This document shows, piece by piece, positions 50,491 through 60,796 of a DNA stretch of 64,000 bases; position 1 is the first letter of the stretch; each line of letters begins with the position of its first letter. Origin of the DNA: Chitinophagaceae bacterium (lineage in GTDB: Bacteria; Bacteroidota; Bacteroidia; Chitinophagales; Chitinophagaceae); contig JADKKA010000022.1 in the NCBI GenBank assembly GCA_016720745.1, positions 124,001-188,000 of the forward strand, written 5' to 3'. The notes beneath the pieces were generated by a model, which was given only the letters and a program-made list of their open reading frames with translations, was not told the origin of the DNA and searched no databases. Made by a program: the position numbers and the translations under genes.

Positions 50491-53400
50491 ATGAGAAGGT
50501 TATTATCAGCGGTTGTATTGATTGCATTACATTTTTCAATCAGTGCCCAGACATTGTATGAGTCATTTACTGACGGGGATTTTACAGTTACGCCTGTCTG
50601 GACGGGCAGTATGTCCAGTTGGACAATAGTGGCCAACAGTGATGTGGCCAGTGGTGCAACAGGTTCACAAACCCTAAGACTGAATGCACCTGCAGTATCA
50701 CAAACAGAATATCTCAGTAGTTCAATAGCCAATTGGTACACCGGGCAGGAATGGGGGTTTTGGCTGGGCAGAAGAAATCAGGCCTGTACAAATGCGAATC
50801 AGTCCTATTTCTGGCTGTATGCCAATGAAGCCAATTTAAATTCCTCAACGGTTGATGGATACAGGATCGCAATTGGAGATGATACAGGTCCGGATGAACT
50901 CAGGTTACAATACATCGTCAATGGGTCAGTGAGTGCAACCATAATAGTATCGGCTGCAGGTCTGGCAAATGGCCTTACTGATGTTGGGTTGTTGGTCAGG
51001 GTTACACGAAACAGCAGCGGGCTCTGGACCTTATATACATCTGCTCTTCCAACTGCGAATAGTACCGGTGCTGTTGCAACTGATATACCCAATATTGCCA
51101 ATACCCCGGTGATGCAGGGGGCAGGAACAGAAAATAGTCTGGTGCCTGCTTCAAACGGATATATTGGCGTTGCTTCATTGCATACAACCAGTGCAATTGC
51201 AATTAATACAGCGGAGTTTGATCAGGTTTATTTTAATCAGTTCGTGCCGGCAGGTATCGTTACAGGTGCGGTGGTGTCAACACCTTTTGTGTTGCCAAGC
51301 TGTACGGCTACTGCTACAGGTACAGTAGATTTTACCAGTACAGGTTTATTTTCCGGAACCAATGATTTTATCGCCCAGCTATCTGATGATGCCGGTTCTT
51401 TTGCGGCTCCTGTTACTATTGGTATTTTAAGTGATCTCGGTGGGAACGATCCCTCCGGCACTATTCCCATTACCATTCCAGCCGGAACAGCAGGTGGAAG
51501 CGGATATCTTATTCGTGTGATCAGTAACGATCCGGCAGTAACCGGAATTTCATCAGCGGCATTCACTATTACCCAGAATGGTCCGGGTGGATGTGGTTCT
51601 GCTGCAACCGACTATTACCGTTCCGTACAAACAGGTAACTGGAGCAGCCCCGGTACATGGGAGTCTTCGCCTAATAATACCAATTGGATAGCCGCTACCA
51701 AAGTGCCGACATTTAATGCCAACAGCATCCTGATTCAGAGCCCGCATATTGTTTATATTGATGCAACGGCTACTGCAGATCAGCTCAGTATTCTTACTGG
51801 TGCTACATTGAATCATGGAAATGGGATCAGCTTTACACTGAACAATGGCACAGGTACTGATATGACAGTGTACGGAACCTATATCCTAAACGGGTCTCAG
51901 CCTGCGGGAAGCGGAACCATCGAAATTTCTTCCGGTGGTTTAGTTAGTGTTGATGCCAATACGGCACCTGGTCTTTCTGATGATTTTGCACATTCAAACC
52001 CGGCTGTCTTATTCCGTACAGGCAGTGTGTACGAATGGAATACTTCCGTTTTTACTCCGGAATGGACAGGAAGAACCTATTTTTCGGCAGGTGAGATTGT
52101 TATATTCAGATTTTCGGCCCCGCCCAATTTTGATTTGGGTGGAAACAGTCCAACCGTGATTCATGGCCAATTGGAAGTGAATGCGACAATTGAACTGACA
52201 GGTACAGCTAATAAATCTTTTGTCAATGGTATTACTGGTACCGCAGTTATCACAACTGACCCGGCTTTTACGGGAATTATTGCGATTGAAGGTGCAGCTA
52301 CCGCTGTTTTGGGGGGCGCTGGTGTGATCAACATGAGTCCTTTCAACGCAAGCCTTTCGATTGGCCCTGGCACAACTGTAACCATGCTGAGTGATAAAAC
52401 TGTGAACGGCAATATTGTTTTATCAGAAAATGCTTATGTTGAATTGGGTGATTTCAATTTGACTGTAACAGGTTCAATTACCGGTGGTGCCGGTAATGCC
52501 TATATCAGGACAAACGGACTGGGTGTACTAACACTACAGGCTGTGGATGCAGGGGGTAAATCATTTCCGATTGGAAATTCGGGTTACAATCCACTCATCA
52601 TTAATAATGGTAGCGGCGAAAATTTTTCTGCAAGAGTGCAAACGGGAATCAATCCTGCAATTGCCTTTCCTTCTTATGGCGTAAACCGAACCTGGCATGT
52701 TTGGGCTTCCGGGAATACAACGGCTGCACTACATTTTCAGTTTGCAGCAGCGGATGCAAATGCTGGTGTAATACTGCCGGGAGATATGGAAATATTGCAG
52801 CACAGCGCTGTGGCCTGGAGTGTAATTCCCGGAAACGGGATCAGGCCAACAGCAGGAGCTAATCCTTATACAGTCAGTACAGTTAATAATATTCCCATTG
52901 GAAATATATCATCGGCTTATGCAATTGGTAAGTCCGGTGGTCATCTGTTGCCGCTGAATTTTTCAATAACTGCGAGAGCACAATCAATGGGGCTTAGTAC
53001 CCGGGTCAGCTGGGAGGTTTTCGGTGTGACCGGGATCAGTAGCTTCGAAATACAACGTGCTGCTAACGGAGGATCGTTTGCAACGATTGCATATCAGCGT
53101 GCTGCTGCTAACCTGCTTAGTTATAGTATGATTGATTCCTCATTGCAAATTGGCTGGCAATTGTATAGAATAAAGGCCCTGCTTCTGAATGGGAGCAGTC
53201 TATATTCCAATATTGTAGCCTTACAGAATGCTGGTCCCGCAGTAATAGTTGCTGCGATTACTCCAAACCCGCTGAGTAATGATGCTGTTATTAGTATCGG
53301 TTCCGCAGAACAGTGCATGGCTGGGTTAACTGTTTACAATATGGAGGGACTGCAAGTAATGCATCGGATAATTAAATTAAATAAAGGAGCCAATTCCCTT

Positions 53401-53493
53401 GTATGGTCTTTTGCAAACCTGCCTCCTGGCGTTTATTATCTGCATATTCAAACAGGAAATGCTAGCAGCCGCTGCAGGTTTGTGAAGCAGTAG
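50491..53493 (+). CDS. large secreted T9SS cargo protein
   Basis: 1000 aa from the ATG at 50491 (signal peptide MRRLLSAVVLIALHFSISAQ). The frame extends to 50380 through the inverted repeat, but that extension is not credible. The body is Gly/Thr/Asn-rich beta structure with a right-handed beta-helix-like middle (ANSILIQSPHIVYIDATATA, GTYILNGSQPAGSGTIEISS). The last ~75 residues form a type A T9SS C-terminal sorting domain (AITPNPLSNDAVISI, VYNMEGLQV, LPPGVYYLHIQT). It is exported across the outer membrane. Enzymatic function is not recognised. Confidence 0.82.
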   Translation: MRRLLSAVVLIALHFSISAQTLYESFTDGDFTVTPVWTGSMSSWTIVANSDVASGATGSQTLRLNAPAVSQTEYLSSSIANWYTGQEWGFWLGRRNQACTNANQSYFWLYANEANLNSSTVDGYRIAIGDDTGPDELRLQYIVNGSVSATIIVSAAGLANGLTDVGLLVRVTRNSSGLWTLYTSALPTANSTGAVATDIPNIANTPVMQGAGTENSLVPASNGYIGVASLHTTSAIAINTAEFDQVYFNQFVPAGIVTGAVVSTPFVLPSCTATATGTVDFTSTGLFSGTNDFIAQLSDDAGSFAAPVTIGILSDLGGNDPSGTIPITIPAGTAGGSGYLIRVISNDPAVTGISSAAFTITQNGPGGCGSAATDYYRSVQTGNWSSPGTWESSPNNTNWIAATKVPTFNANSILIQSPHIVYIDATATADQLSILTGATLNHGNGISFTLNNGTGTDMTVYGTYILNGSQPAGSGTIEISSGGLVSVDANTAPGLSDDFAHSNPAVLFRTGSVYEWNTSVFTPEWTGRTYFSAGEIVIFRFSAPPNFDLGGNSPTVIHGQLEVNATIELTGTANKSFVNGITGTAVITTDPAFTGIIAIEGAATAVLGGAGVINMSPFNASLSIGPGTTVTMLSDKTVNGNIVLSENAYVELGDFNLTVTGSITGGAGNAYIRTNGLGVLTLQAVDAGGKSFPIGNSGYNPLIINNGSGENFSARVQTGINPAIAFPSYGVNRTWHVWASGNTTAALHFQFAAADANAGVILPGDMEILQHSAVAWSVIPGNGIRPTAGANPYTVSTVNNIPIGNISSAYAIGKSGGHLLPLNFSITARAQSMGLSTRVSWEVFGVTGISSFEIQRAANGGSFATIAYQRAAANLLSYSMIDSSLQIGWQLYRIKALLLNGSSLYSNIVALQNAGPAVIVAAITPNPLSNDAVISIGSAEQCMAGLTVYNMEGLQVMHRIIKLNKGANSLVWSFANLPPGVYYLHIQTGNASSRCRFVKQ

Positions 53494-53694
53494 AAATTAA
53501 TATATAGAAGCAAATGGGAGTGAAAGTGTCTGGCTGGGCTTGCTAATGTATTATCATAGGTCTGTATCGTAGTTATACGATTCGGTGATAGAATATTTTC
53601 GATCATTCTCTTGCAATATCAAATTACAGATACTATTTTGGTAGCCTGAATGATGGGCTATTGCCCGTACCCTTTTATCCGCCGTAGCCTTGGC

Positions 53695-53806
53695 GAAGGC
53701 GGATAACGCAATTTAAAAGAAGGCGAATAACGCTAATCAAGAGAAGGCGGATAATGCTGACATAAAGAAGGCAGATAACGCTTACTAAAACGAAAGCAGA
53801 AACGCC
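53695..53806 (+). repeat. 24-bp tandem repeat (GAAGGCGGATAACGC units)
   Basis: Four units at exact 24-bp spacing (53695, 53719, 53743, 53767), plus a degenerate fifth at 53792. One frame reads KADNA-type octapeptides interrupted by stops. A GCCTTGGCGAAGGC hairpin leads into the first unit. The remainder of the gap 53494-53970 is A/T-rich and shows no gene. Confidence 0.85.
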
Positions 53807-53970
53807 AACGTAGCGAAGAAATATTAAATCTTCGCCTTGCGATCCAACCCAATCTCCTTAAAGCCCCTCCAATCTTCTTATTGCAAAATCACAAGCACAG
53901 GTAAGCGAACCCTTGTCCTGTTTCCTTTACTCCTTTGACCAGCCGCAAACAGACAAAAACCACCTGTATT

Positions 53971-54573
53971 ATGAAGTATTTATTTGTGCTGGCATTTGCT
54001 ATGCTTTGCCTTGAAGGAAGATCACAGTTAACCAACGAAGCTCAGCCGGAACCAGACAAAGCGGCGATCGAATTCACTCCCGGATTTTCATTGACCAGTC
54101 TGAATATACCAGGGAACGATAAAGTAAAGAAAGATGTGCTGCTGGGTCAGCGGAAATGGAAAATCAGCAGCAATCATATCTGGACAGGAGGCCTGGTATT
54201 CCTGGCCGGTGCAGCCAAAGGATTCAATGAAACCTTACAGTTTCACTGGAAAGAATTCAGAAGACAGTTTCCCGGAGCCAATGCACAATGGTTCAATCCA
54301 TCCCTGAGCTGGAGAAATAAATATAAAAACGGGGATCCGGAAGCCGGAGCAAAGTTCTTTGGATCAACATCTGTATTCATCATGTTTACGGATCAATACC
54401 ATCTGAACAATTTTATTAATCGTGCAGCCTGGGGAACAGCGATGGTGATCAAAATTGGAGAAGGTAAAAAACCTTTCAAACAATACCTGCTTGATTTTTT
54501 GTATTACGGGATTTGCCACCAGGCAGGATTTGCAGCAACCTATTACCCTTTTAGTAAGTATAAGGGCAAATAA
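53971..54573 (+). CDS. exported conserved hypothetical protein
   Basis: 200 aa from the ATG at 53971, with signal peptide KYLFVLAFAMLCLEGRSQ. A conserved-looking core (GGLVFLAGAAKGFNETLQFH, FNPSLSWRNKYKNGDPE, TDQYHLNNFINRAAW) has two or three weakly hydrophobic helices and many aromatics. This suggests association with the membrane or the inner leaflet of the outer membrane. No known family is recognised. It ends before a strong terminator. Confidence 0.7.
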   Translation: MKYLFVLAFAMLCLEGRSQLTNEAQPEPDKAAIEFTPGFSLTSLNIPGNDKVKKDVLLGQRKWKISSNHIWTGGLVFLAGAAKGFNETLQFHWKEFRRQFPGANAQWFNPSLSWRNKYKNGDPEAGAKFFGSTSVFIMFTDQYHLNNFINRAAWGTAMVIKIGEGKKPFKQYLLDFLYYGICHQAGFAATYYPFSKYKGK

Positions 54574-54599
54574 TATTTTCCTTGTTGAGTTGTGTCTCG

Positions 54600-54626
54600 A
54601 ACCCCGCAGCAGCGGGGTTTTTTTTA
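54600..54626 (+). terminator. terminator between convergent genes
   Basis: An 8-bp stem (AACCCCGC / GCGGGGTT) with an AGCA loop and about nine T on the plus strand. It abuts the stop of the DUF1801 gene. Confidence 0.85.
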
Positions 54627-55037
54627 TGACCGGCCGGGTTTAGTTTTTCTTCCGGGAGACTTTTTTTTTACCATTGGTATCTTTCTTTTTTTGGCTTCCT
54701 GATTCCATGCTGCAGCGGCCAGGATTAGCTGGTTCAGTTCCAGCCGGTGAATGTCTTTTTTTTCTTTTAGAGTGATGCTGGCTACGATGGCTCTTTTCTT
54801 TAGTTCCAACTGGGGGAAAGCAGTTAAAAGGTCCTTTCCACGGCAAAAACAAACGGCAATACCCTCGGTTGTGTGATTGAGGTAAAGGAACATTCCAAAA
54901 TAGTGATAGAAAGGGATGCCAAAACTGAGCTTCTCCTCCACCGCCGGTACTAGTTCTAAAACCTGATTGCGGATCAGTTTGCAGATTGGCTGCAGTTGAT
55001 CCGGAAGTTGCTCAATATATTCATCAACAAGTCGCAT
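54624..55037 (-). CDS. DUF1801-domain protein
   Basis: 137 aa. The central region (VEEKLSFGIPFYHYFGMFLYL, then GIAVCFCRGKDLL) is the DUF1801 / YdhG-like fold. A very basic tail (KKRKIPMVKKKSPGRKTKPGRS) suggests nucleic-acid contact or simply a low-complexity end. Its function is uncertain. It is 34 bp downstream of the DUF4954 gene on the same strand, possibly an operon. Confidence 0.75.
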   Translation of the reverse strand: MRLVDEYIEQLPDQLQPICKLIRNQVLELVPAVEEKLSFGIPFYHYFGMFLYLNHTTEGIAVCFCRGKDLLTAFPQLELKKRAIVASITLKEKKDIHRLELNQLILAAAAWNQEAKKRKIPMVKKKSPGRKTKPGRS

Positions 55038-55070
55038 GATGTTGGATATGATCCGGATATTGCTGGTAGC

Positions 55071-57275
55071 TTAGGAAAATTGTGTCTGCAGGTTATTTAT
55101 TTTTTCCCTGAATGCAAGCAGTTCTTTCTGCTGTTCGCGAATAAAACTGTTGTCGCTTAGTTTGCCCATCACTTTTTCCATTTCCTCCCGGGTGTCGTAT
55201 ACCATTTTACGGAAAGGACTTTGATAATCCCGGGCTCTGGATTCACTGATGCCTTCGGTGATCCACTCACGGGTACGGAGTACTTTGGGCAATAACTGCA
55301 GGAATGTTTTTTTGGTGAACCGGGATGGAGATAGCGAAAGTATTTCGAGTAAGGAGGCCAATGCATGACTGCATTTATCGGTTTCGTAGCCATGGCTTTT
55401 CCGGAAATAATATTCATGAACCTCGTCCCAGTTACTGCATTTTCCTGAACGGATATTGCTGAGAAGGGTTTGTACAGCTGATTCTTTCATCAGCAGGCCG
55501 CCGCAGTTGATCCATTTTGATCTGGCCGGGCTGGCGGGCAATGCTTTTTGTAAGGCAGTCCAGCTGGTCAGTTTTTTTCGTTCGATCAGCCGGATGATTT
55601 CCAGTACCCCGTAATAAACAATAAGCTCCTGGAAAATAGTACTGGCGTCAGCAGCTTTCAATATAACTACTTTGCGGCGGCTGTTTTCAAATCCATTGGC
55701 CAGTATTTCAAGGGTAGCGGCTTCATTGGGTTTGGTATCCAGTAATTCTTTTCCTTTTTGAATACAGGCCTTCTCGTTCAGCACTTGATTATTTTTCCGG
55801 GCCCAGGCCGCACCTGTAAATTGACGGAGCAATTGAAGTCCGTCAAAGATTTCGTTTACACTGTCTGGTGCCAGGTAATCATACTCGATCCGGATCCGCT
55901 GATCAGTTCTTTTATCACGGCTGGTATATTTGGTTACATTCCGGGCCAGGGCATACATATTATACATGAACCAGTAAGCCGGCATCAGCAGGAGTCTTTC
56001 GTTTGACACATCATTGCTGAGCAGTGAAAAAGGAATGGGAATATTCAGTTCTGCCGGAAAATCTCCTTTAGCGATTAATGTAAAGGAAGCAAATTTTGAA
56101 TTGTGTTTGAGGCTTACACATAAGCCGGGCCAGAAGCCACGGCCGGCGATCAGCTCTCCATCGGCTCCCCTAGAATTATGATTGGAACCAATTGTAGCGC
56201 CGGCAGCCATATTGCTTTGTCCGAAAACAGTAGCCGCACAGAGAAAAGAATTATTGTGGTGCTGTTCATGAGCAGGAAAAATCAATGAATTGAGTACCTC
56301 ACAACAGGAAATAGTGGAATTATCGCCCAGAAAGGAATTGATCAGCCTGGCACCATACTTCAACTGCGAATTGCTTCCCATCACAAAACGTACAGCTTTG
56401 ACCCCATAGAATATCCGGCATCCAAAGCCGATGATACCATTTACTAATTCACATCCTTCTCCGATTTGTGTTTTGGCTGCAGGGGAAGAGTTGATCGTGA
56501 TATTTTTGATTTTGTTAGCGCCCTTCAGGTAAGCATCCGTTCCGATCCAGGTATCCTTGATGATCCGGCAGTTTTTGATGACAGTACGATCGCCGATTTT
56601 TCCATAGTAACCGCGGCGGGTATCATACTTGGCATCAGTAAATTCCCTGAATCGCTGAAGCAGTTTTTCATCATCACGATGCTTACTCCATAAGTAGGCA
56701 TCTGCCACCTGCATTCCGTTGTAAGGGAGAATGCTCCGGCCGGCGTTTTCATTACAGATCTCCAGCCAGATCCGTATGTTTTCCTGCTCCCCCTGTTTGA
56801 GTACCCCATTACCAAATTTGGCATGGTCGGTGGTAGCCAGTTCATTGATGTTGACCAGCATCACATCATTTCCGGTGATATAGTGGCTCATAAAACCAAC
56901 ATTGTCGATCACGGCATTATCGCCAATATCACTGCTGATGATGGTACTGTTATAAAGGCCAACCGGCAGCCGCAGATTATTGAATTCATGGAAATAGGGT
57001 TCCAGTTTTCCGATTCGGACCAGTCCATAAAATTTACAGTTTTTTACAAGAGAAGGGTCAAAGGCCTCCGCAACCATTACCATGTTCCAGTTGTCGGAGC
57101 TGTTTCCGTTTTTCTCGAGTATCCTGATGGCGGTCCTGCTCAGCGCACGGTAGATGGTATCATTCCTGTTTTGCCTGTTGCGCAGGTAATATTCATCTTT
57201 TCCTTTAGGGATATATTGCTTTTCAATAAAGCCATAGCCCAGCGAATTGAGTGGTTCTTTTCGGATGATATTCAT
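55071..57275 (-). CDS. DUF4954 left-handed beta-helix protein
   Basis: 734 aa from the ATG at 57275 (the frame opens with a TTG three codons earlier). The first half contains hexapeptide-like LbH repeats (IGDRTVIKNCRIIKDTWIGT, GCELVNGIIGFGCRIFYG, GSNSQLKYGARLINSFLGD), as in acyl- and nucleotidyl-transferases. The second half is helical. The family is typical of Bacteroidota and uncharacterised. The position downstream of glmS on the same strand hints at amino-sugar or envelope metabolism. Confidence 0.82.
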   Translation of the reverse strand: MNIIRKEPLNSLGYGFIEKQYIPKGKDEYYLRNRQNRNDTIYRALSRTAIRILEKNGNSSDNWNMVMVAEAFDPSLVKNCKFYGLVRIGKLEPYFHEFNNLRLPVGLYNSTIISSDIGDNAVIDNVGFMSHYITGNDVMLVNINELATTDHAKFGNGVLKQGEQENIRIWLEICNENAGRSILPYNGMQVADAYLWSKHRDDEKLLQRFREFTDAKYDTRRGYYGKIGDRTVIKNCRIIKDTWIGTDAYLKGANKIKNITINSSPAAKTQIGEGCELVNGIIGFGCRIFYGVKAVRFVMGSNSQLKYGARLINSFLGDNSTISCCEVLNSLIFPAHEQHHNNSFLCAATVFGQSNMAAGATIGSNHNSRGADGELIAGRGFWPGLCVSLKHNSKFASFTLIAKGDFPAELNIPIPFSLLSNDVSNERLLLMPAYWFMYNMYALARNVTKYTSRDKRTDQRIRIEYDYLAPDSVNEIFDGLQLLRQFTGAAWARKNNQVLNEKACIQKGKELLDTKPNEAATLEILANGFENSRRKVVILKAADASTIFQELIVYYGVLEIIRLIERKKLTSWTALQKALPASPARSKWINCGGLLMKESAVQTLLSNIRSGKCSNWDEVHEYYFRKSHGYETDKCSHALASLLEILSLSPSRFTKKTFLQLLPKVLRTREWITEGISESRARDYQSPFRKMVYDTREEMEKVMGKLSDNSFIREQQKELLAFREKINNLQTQFS

Positions 57276-57432
57276 ATTGTCCAACCCCGAAGGGTTTTTG
57301 AACCCTGAAGTGCAAAGCGCTTCAAAGCTGGTTAAACAATTGTTCTGGTACCGATCATCTTATTCAACATATCAATCCCTGATCAGCTGTTCGTGTAAGA
57401 AGTAAATTAACGGGGATGACAGATTTCAACTT

Positions 57433-59267
57433 TTATTCCACGGTTACACTTTTTGCCAGGTTCCGGGGTTTATCTACGTCCAGGTTCTTGGCAACACCAA
57501 TATAGTAGGCCAGTAACTGCAAGGGCACCACACTCAGCATAGGGGCCAGAATTTCATCTGCCTCCGGTACGATCATTACATCATCTGAAATATCTGTTGA
57601 ATGGCTGTCTCCCTCTGTAATCACGGAAATAACTATTCCCTTCCGGGCTTTTATTTCCTGCATATTGCTCACTACTTTTTCATGATAGGCATCACGGGTG
57701 GCTACAAAAACAACCGGTAACTGGTCATCCACGAGTGCAATCGGGCCGTGTTTCATTTCAGCCGCGGGATAACCTTCTGCATGGATATAGGAAATCTCTT
57801 TCAGTTTTAAGGCCCCTTCCAAAGCCACAGGGAAATTATAACCCCTGCCCAGGTAGAGAAAATCTCGGGCATCTTTATATTTCTCTGCCAGTGCTTTGAT
57901 ATGTTCGCTTTGCTGAAGGGTCCATGCTACTTTCTCCGGTATTTGTTCCAATTCAGTCAGGAGGTTGCGATAACGTTCTTCACTGATGGTTCCTCTGAGA
58001 TAGCCCAGTTTCAAAGCTATCATAGTGAGTACTGCCAGTTGTGCAGTAAAGGCCTTAGTGGAAGCAACACCAATTTCAGGGCCCGCATGGGTGTAGGCGC
58101 CACCATGACTGGTGCGGGCAATCGAAGATCCTACCACATTCACCACTCCGAGAATGATCGCTCCTTTTTGTTTGGCATTTTCGATGGCCACCAGTGTATC
58201 AGCAGTTTCCCCGCTTTGTGAAATGGCGATGATCACATCGCCTTTATGAATCACGGGATTCCGGTAACGGAATTCAGAAGCATATTCCACTTCCACATTG
58301 ATCCGGCAGAGTTCTTCAAAAATATATTCCGCCACCAGTCCGGCATGCCAGCTGGTACCACAGGCCACCATCACAATACGATTGGCATTAACAATTTGAT
58401 CTGCATACTGCTGGATACCGCTCATGGTAATGGTACCTGCAACTGCATCCAACCTGCCTCGAAGACAGTCATATATAGTTTGTGGTTGTTCAAAAATCTC
58501 CTTGAGCATGAAATGATCAAACCCGCCTTTTTCTATCGCGGCCAGTTCGAGGTCGAGCTTCTGGACATAGGGGGTCAGTTTTTCATTCCCCAGGTTTTTC
58601 AGGATCAGCTCATCGGGTCTGATAATGGCCAGTTCGTAGTCGTTTACATACACCACTTCTTTGGTGTATTCCAGCATGGGGGAGGCATCAGATCCCAGAA
58701 AATGTTCTCCTTTGCCAACACCAATTACCAGCGGACTTCCTTTGCGGGCGGCGATGATGGTATCCGGATTTTCTTCATCCAGTAAAAGAATCACATAAGC
58801 GCCGGTTACCCTTTTCAGGGCAATCCTTACAGCTTCTTCCAGGCCGCAGTTATTATTCTTTTTAATTTCTTCAATAAAGTTCAGCAGTACTTCGGTATCG
58901 GTATCACTTTCGAAAACATAACCGAGGTTCGTGAGTTCTTTTTTAAGCTGGCTGTAGTTTTCAATGATACCGTTATGGATCATGGCCAGTTTACCGCTGG
59001 CGGAGCGATGAGGGTGTGCATTGCGGTCACTGGGTTCACCATGGGTGGCCCAGCGGGTATGACCGATGCCAACATGGGCATGCAGGTTCTTGCCAACGAT
59101 AAAATCCTCTAATTCGGCTACCTTGCCTTTTTCTTATATACTTTAAGACCGCCGTTTTGCAGTGCGACGCCAGTGCTGTCGTAGCCACGGTATTCCAGTC
59201 TTTTCAGACCTTTAATGATAATGGGGTATGCCTCTCTGGGGCCGGTGTATCCAACTATTCCGCACAT
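57433..59267 (-). pseudogene. glmS: glutamine--fructose-6-phosphate aminotransferase, split by a -1 frameshift
   Basis: The start at 59267 gives MCGIVGYTGPREAYP, with the catalytic Cys2 of the glutaminase domain, through GGLKVYKKK. The frame is then lost at the T5 run 59128-59132 (A5 on the coding strand). One additional A restores KKKGKVAELEDFIVGKN and the continuation through HTRWATHGEP to MIHNGIIENY and both SIS domains (SQSGETADTL; C-terminal KPRNLAKSVTVE). The restored length is 611 aa, normal for the family. GlmS is normally essential, so an assembly error is likely. It makes glucosamine-6-P. Confidence 0.93.
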
Positions 59268-59390
59268 AAGGGATGAATGGTTTATCTATAGAATTTAGGT
59301 TCACAAAAATAGAGATTTAGGGATATGAAGAAATCAAACCCGCACAAAACCGCATCTTTTATTTTATGAAGTCAGTGATGGAATAAATTA

Positions 59391-60779
59391 TTAAAGTAAA
59401 ACACCTTTTAGCAAGAGGTATGCCGTTCCGAAATAAATCAGCAAACCGGTTACATCTACCAGCGTTGCGATAAAAGGAGTGGATGAAGTGGCGGGGTCGG
59501 CTCCCAGTCTTTTCAATAATAGGGGAAGCATGGAACCCATGATAGTACCCCAGGTTACCACGCCAATAATTGCGATACCGATGGCGAATCCGATCCGTAT
59601 GAAATGTTCTCCGAATAAGCCAAAGAACTGGTATCCACCGTAAATAATCAGGAAACCGAAAATGCCGAGGGTTACACCCATGAATATACCGGAGAAAATT
59701 TCTCTACGGGCAATCCGCCACCAGTCTTTCACGGTAATTTCTCCCAGGGCCAGGGCCTGGATGATCAGGGTGGCAGCCTGTGATCCGCTATTACCACCGC
59801 TGGAAATGATCAGGGGAATAAATGTAGATAGCACCAGTACCTGTTCCAGTGTTTTCTGGAAATTAGACATGGCGATAATCGTGAGTGTTTCTCCCACAAA
59901 TAAAATGATGAGCCAGATAATCCGTTTTTTATACAGCTTGAAAATAGGTACATCGAGATAAGGGGCTTCAAGTGCTGCTGTACCTCCCATTTTTTGCATA
60001 TCCTCACTGAATTCTTCTTCAGCTACCCAGAGAATATCATCAATGGTAACGATCCCCAGTAGTTTATCACTTTTGCTGACGACAGGTAATGCCACCCGGT
60101 TATTCATTTTAAAAACTTCGCTGGCCATTTCCTGGTCATCTTCAGGGTGGAGGGATACAAAGCGTTCGTCCATCAGCTCCTCCACTTTTTTCTCCGGGGG
60201 ATTCAGGATAAAATCCCTGATCCGTATATCATCCAGCAATTGTCCTTTTTCATTAATTACATAAATAACATTGATTGTTTCACTGTCCTTGCCGTATTTA
60301 CGGATCGTGGTAAAAACTTCCTCAATCGTATTCCATGGATATACATACACATAATCCGGTGTCATCAGTCGCCCGATACTGTTTTCGGGATAACCTAAGA
60401 GGGAGAGGGTGATCTTTCTTTCTTCAGGGTCCAGCAGTTTGATCAGTTCCCGCACCACATTGCTGGGCAGCTCTTCCAGGAAATCGGTCCGGTCATCAGC
60501 CGGAAGTTCATTTAATAGTGACGCTGTGGTATTGGGAGGCAGTTCATGGATGATTCTTTTTTGAACAGAGAGGTCAAGTATCTTGAAAACACTGGCTGCA
60601 CGATGGATGGACATATTGGCAATGATACTATCCTCATATTCGGGATATTCATCTACCAGGGTAGCCACATCACTGATATTCTGATCATCAAGGAAGGCCC
60701 TGATCGCCAGTTTATCCTCTGTTTGTATATGGGCTTCAAACTGCTCCTGTAATGTAATTTGATCTAGATCCAGCGACAT
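59391..60779 (-). CDS. mgtE: MgtE-type magnesium transporter
   Basis: 462 aa. The N domain of helical repeats (ADDRTDFLEELPSNVVRELIKLL) is followed by a CBS pair (IGRLMTPDYVYVYPWNTIEE; PVVSKSDKLLGIVTIDDIL). A five-helix pore domain contains SSGGNSGSQAATLIIQALA and GADPATSSTPFIATLVDVTG, the signature Mg2+ site. It is a magnesium-gated channel of the inner membrane. The 5' region is occupied by a CAGTC array beginning 17 bp upstream of the ATG. No Mg riboswitch is seen. Confidence 0.94.
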   Translation of the reverse strand: MSLDLDQITLQEQFEAHIQTEDKLAIRAFLDDQNISDVATLVDEYPEYEDSIIANMSIHRAASVFKILDLSVQKRIIHELPPNTTASLLNELPADDRTDFLEELPSNVVRELIKLLDPEERKITLSLLGYPENSIGRLMTPDYVYVYPWNTIEEVFTTIRKYGKDSETINVIYVINEKGQLLDDIRIRDFILNPPEKKVEELMDERFVSLHPEDDQEMASEVFKMNNRVALPVVSKSDKLLGIVTIDDILWVAEEEFSEDMQKMGGTAALEAPYLDVPIFKLYKKRIIWLIILFVGETLTIIAMSNFQKTLEQVLVLSTFIPLIISSGGNSGSQAATLIIQALALGEITVKDWWRIARREIFSGIFMGVTLGIFGFLIIYGGYQFFGLFGEHFIRIGFAIGIAIIGVVTWGTIMGSMLPLLLKRLGADPATSSTPFIATLVDVTGLLIYFGTAYLLLKGVLL

Positions 60780-60796
60780 GGATCAAAAGTAGAGAA

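Noticed and set aside
57433..58983. A stand-alone GlmS-like protein starting MIHNGIIENY
   Set aside because: The upstream sequence in another frame encodes the missing glutaminase N-terminus (MCGIVGYTGP) and one base restores the normal full length, so this is a frameshifted glmS.
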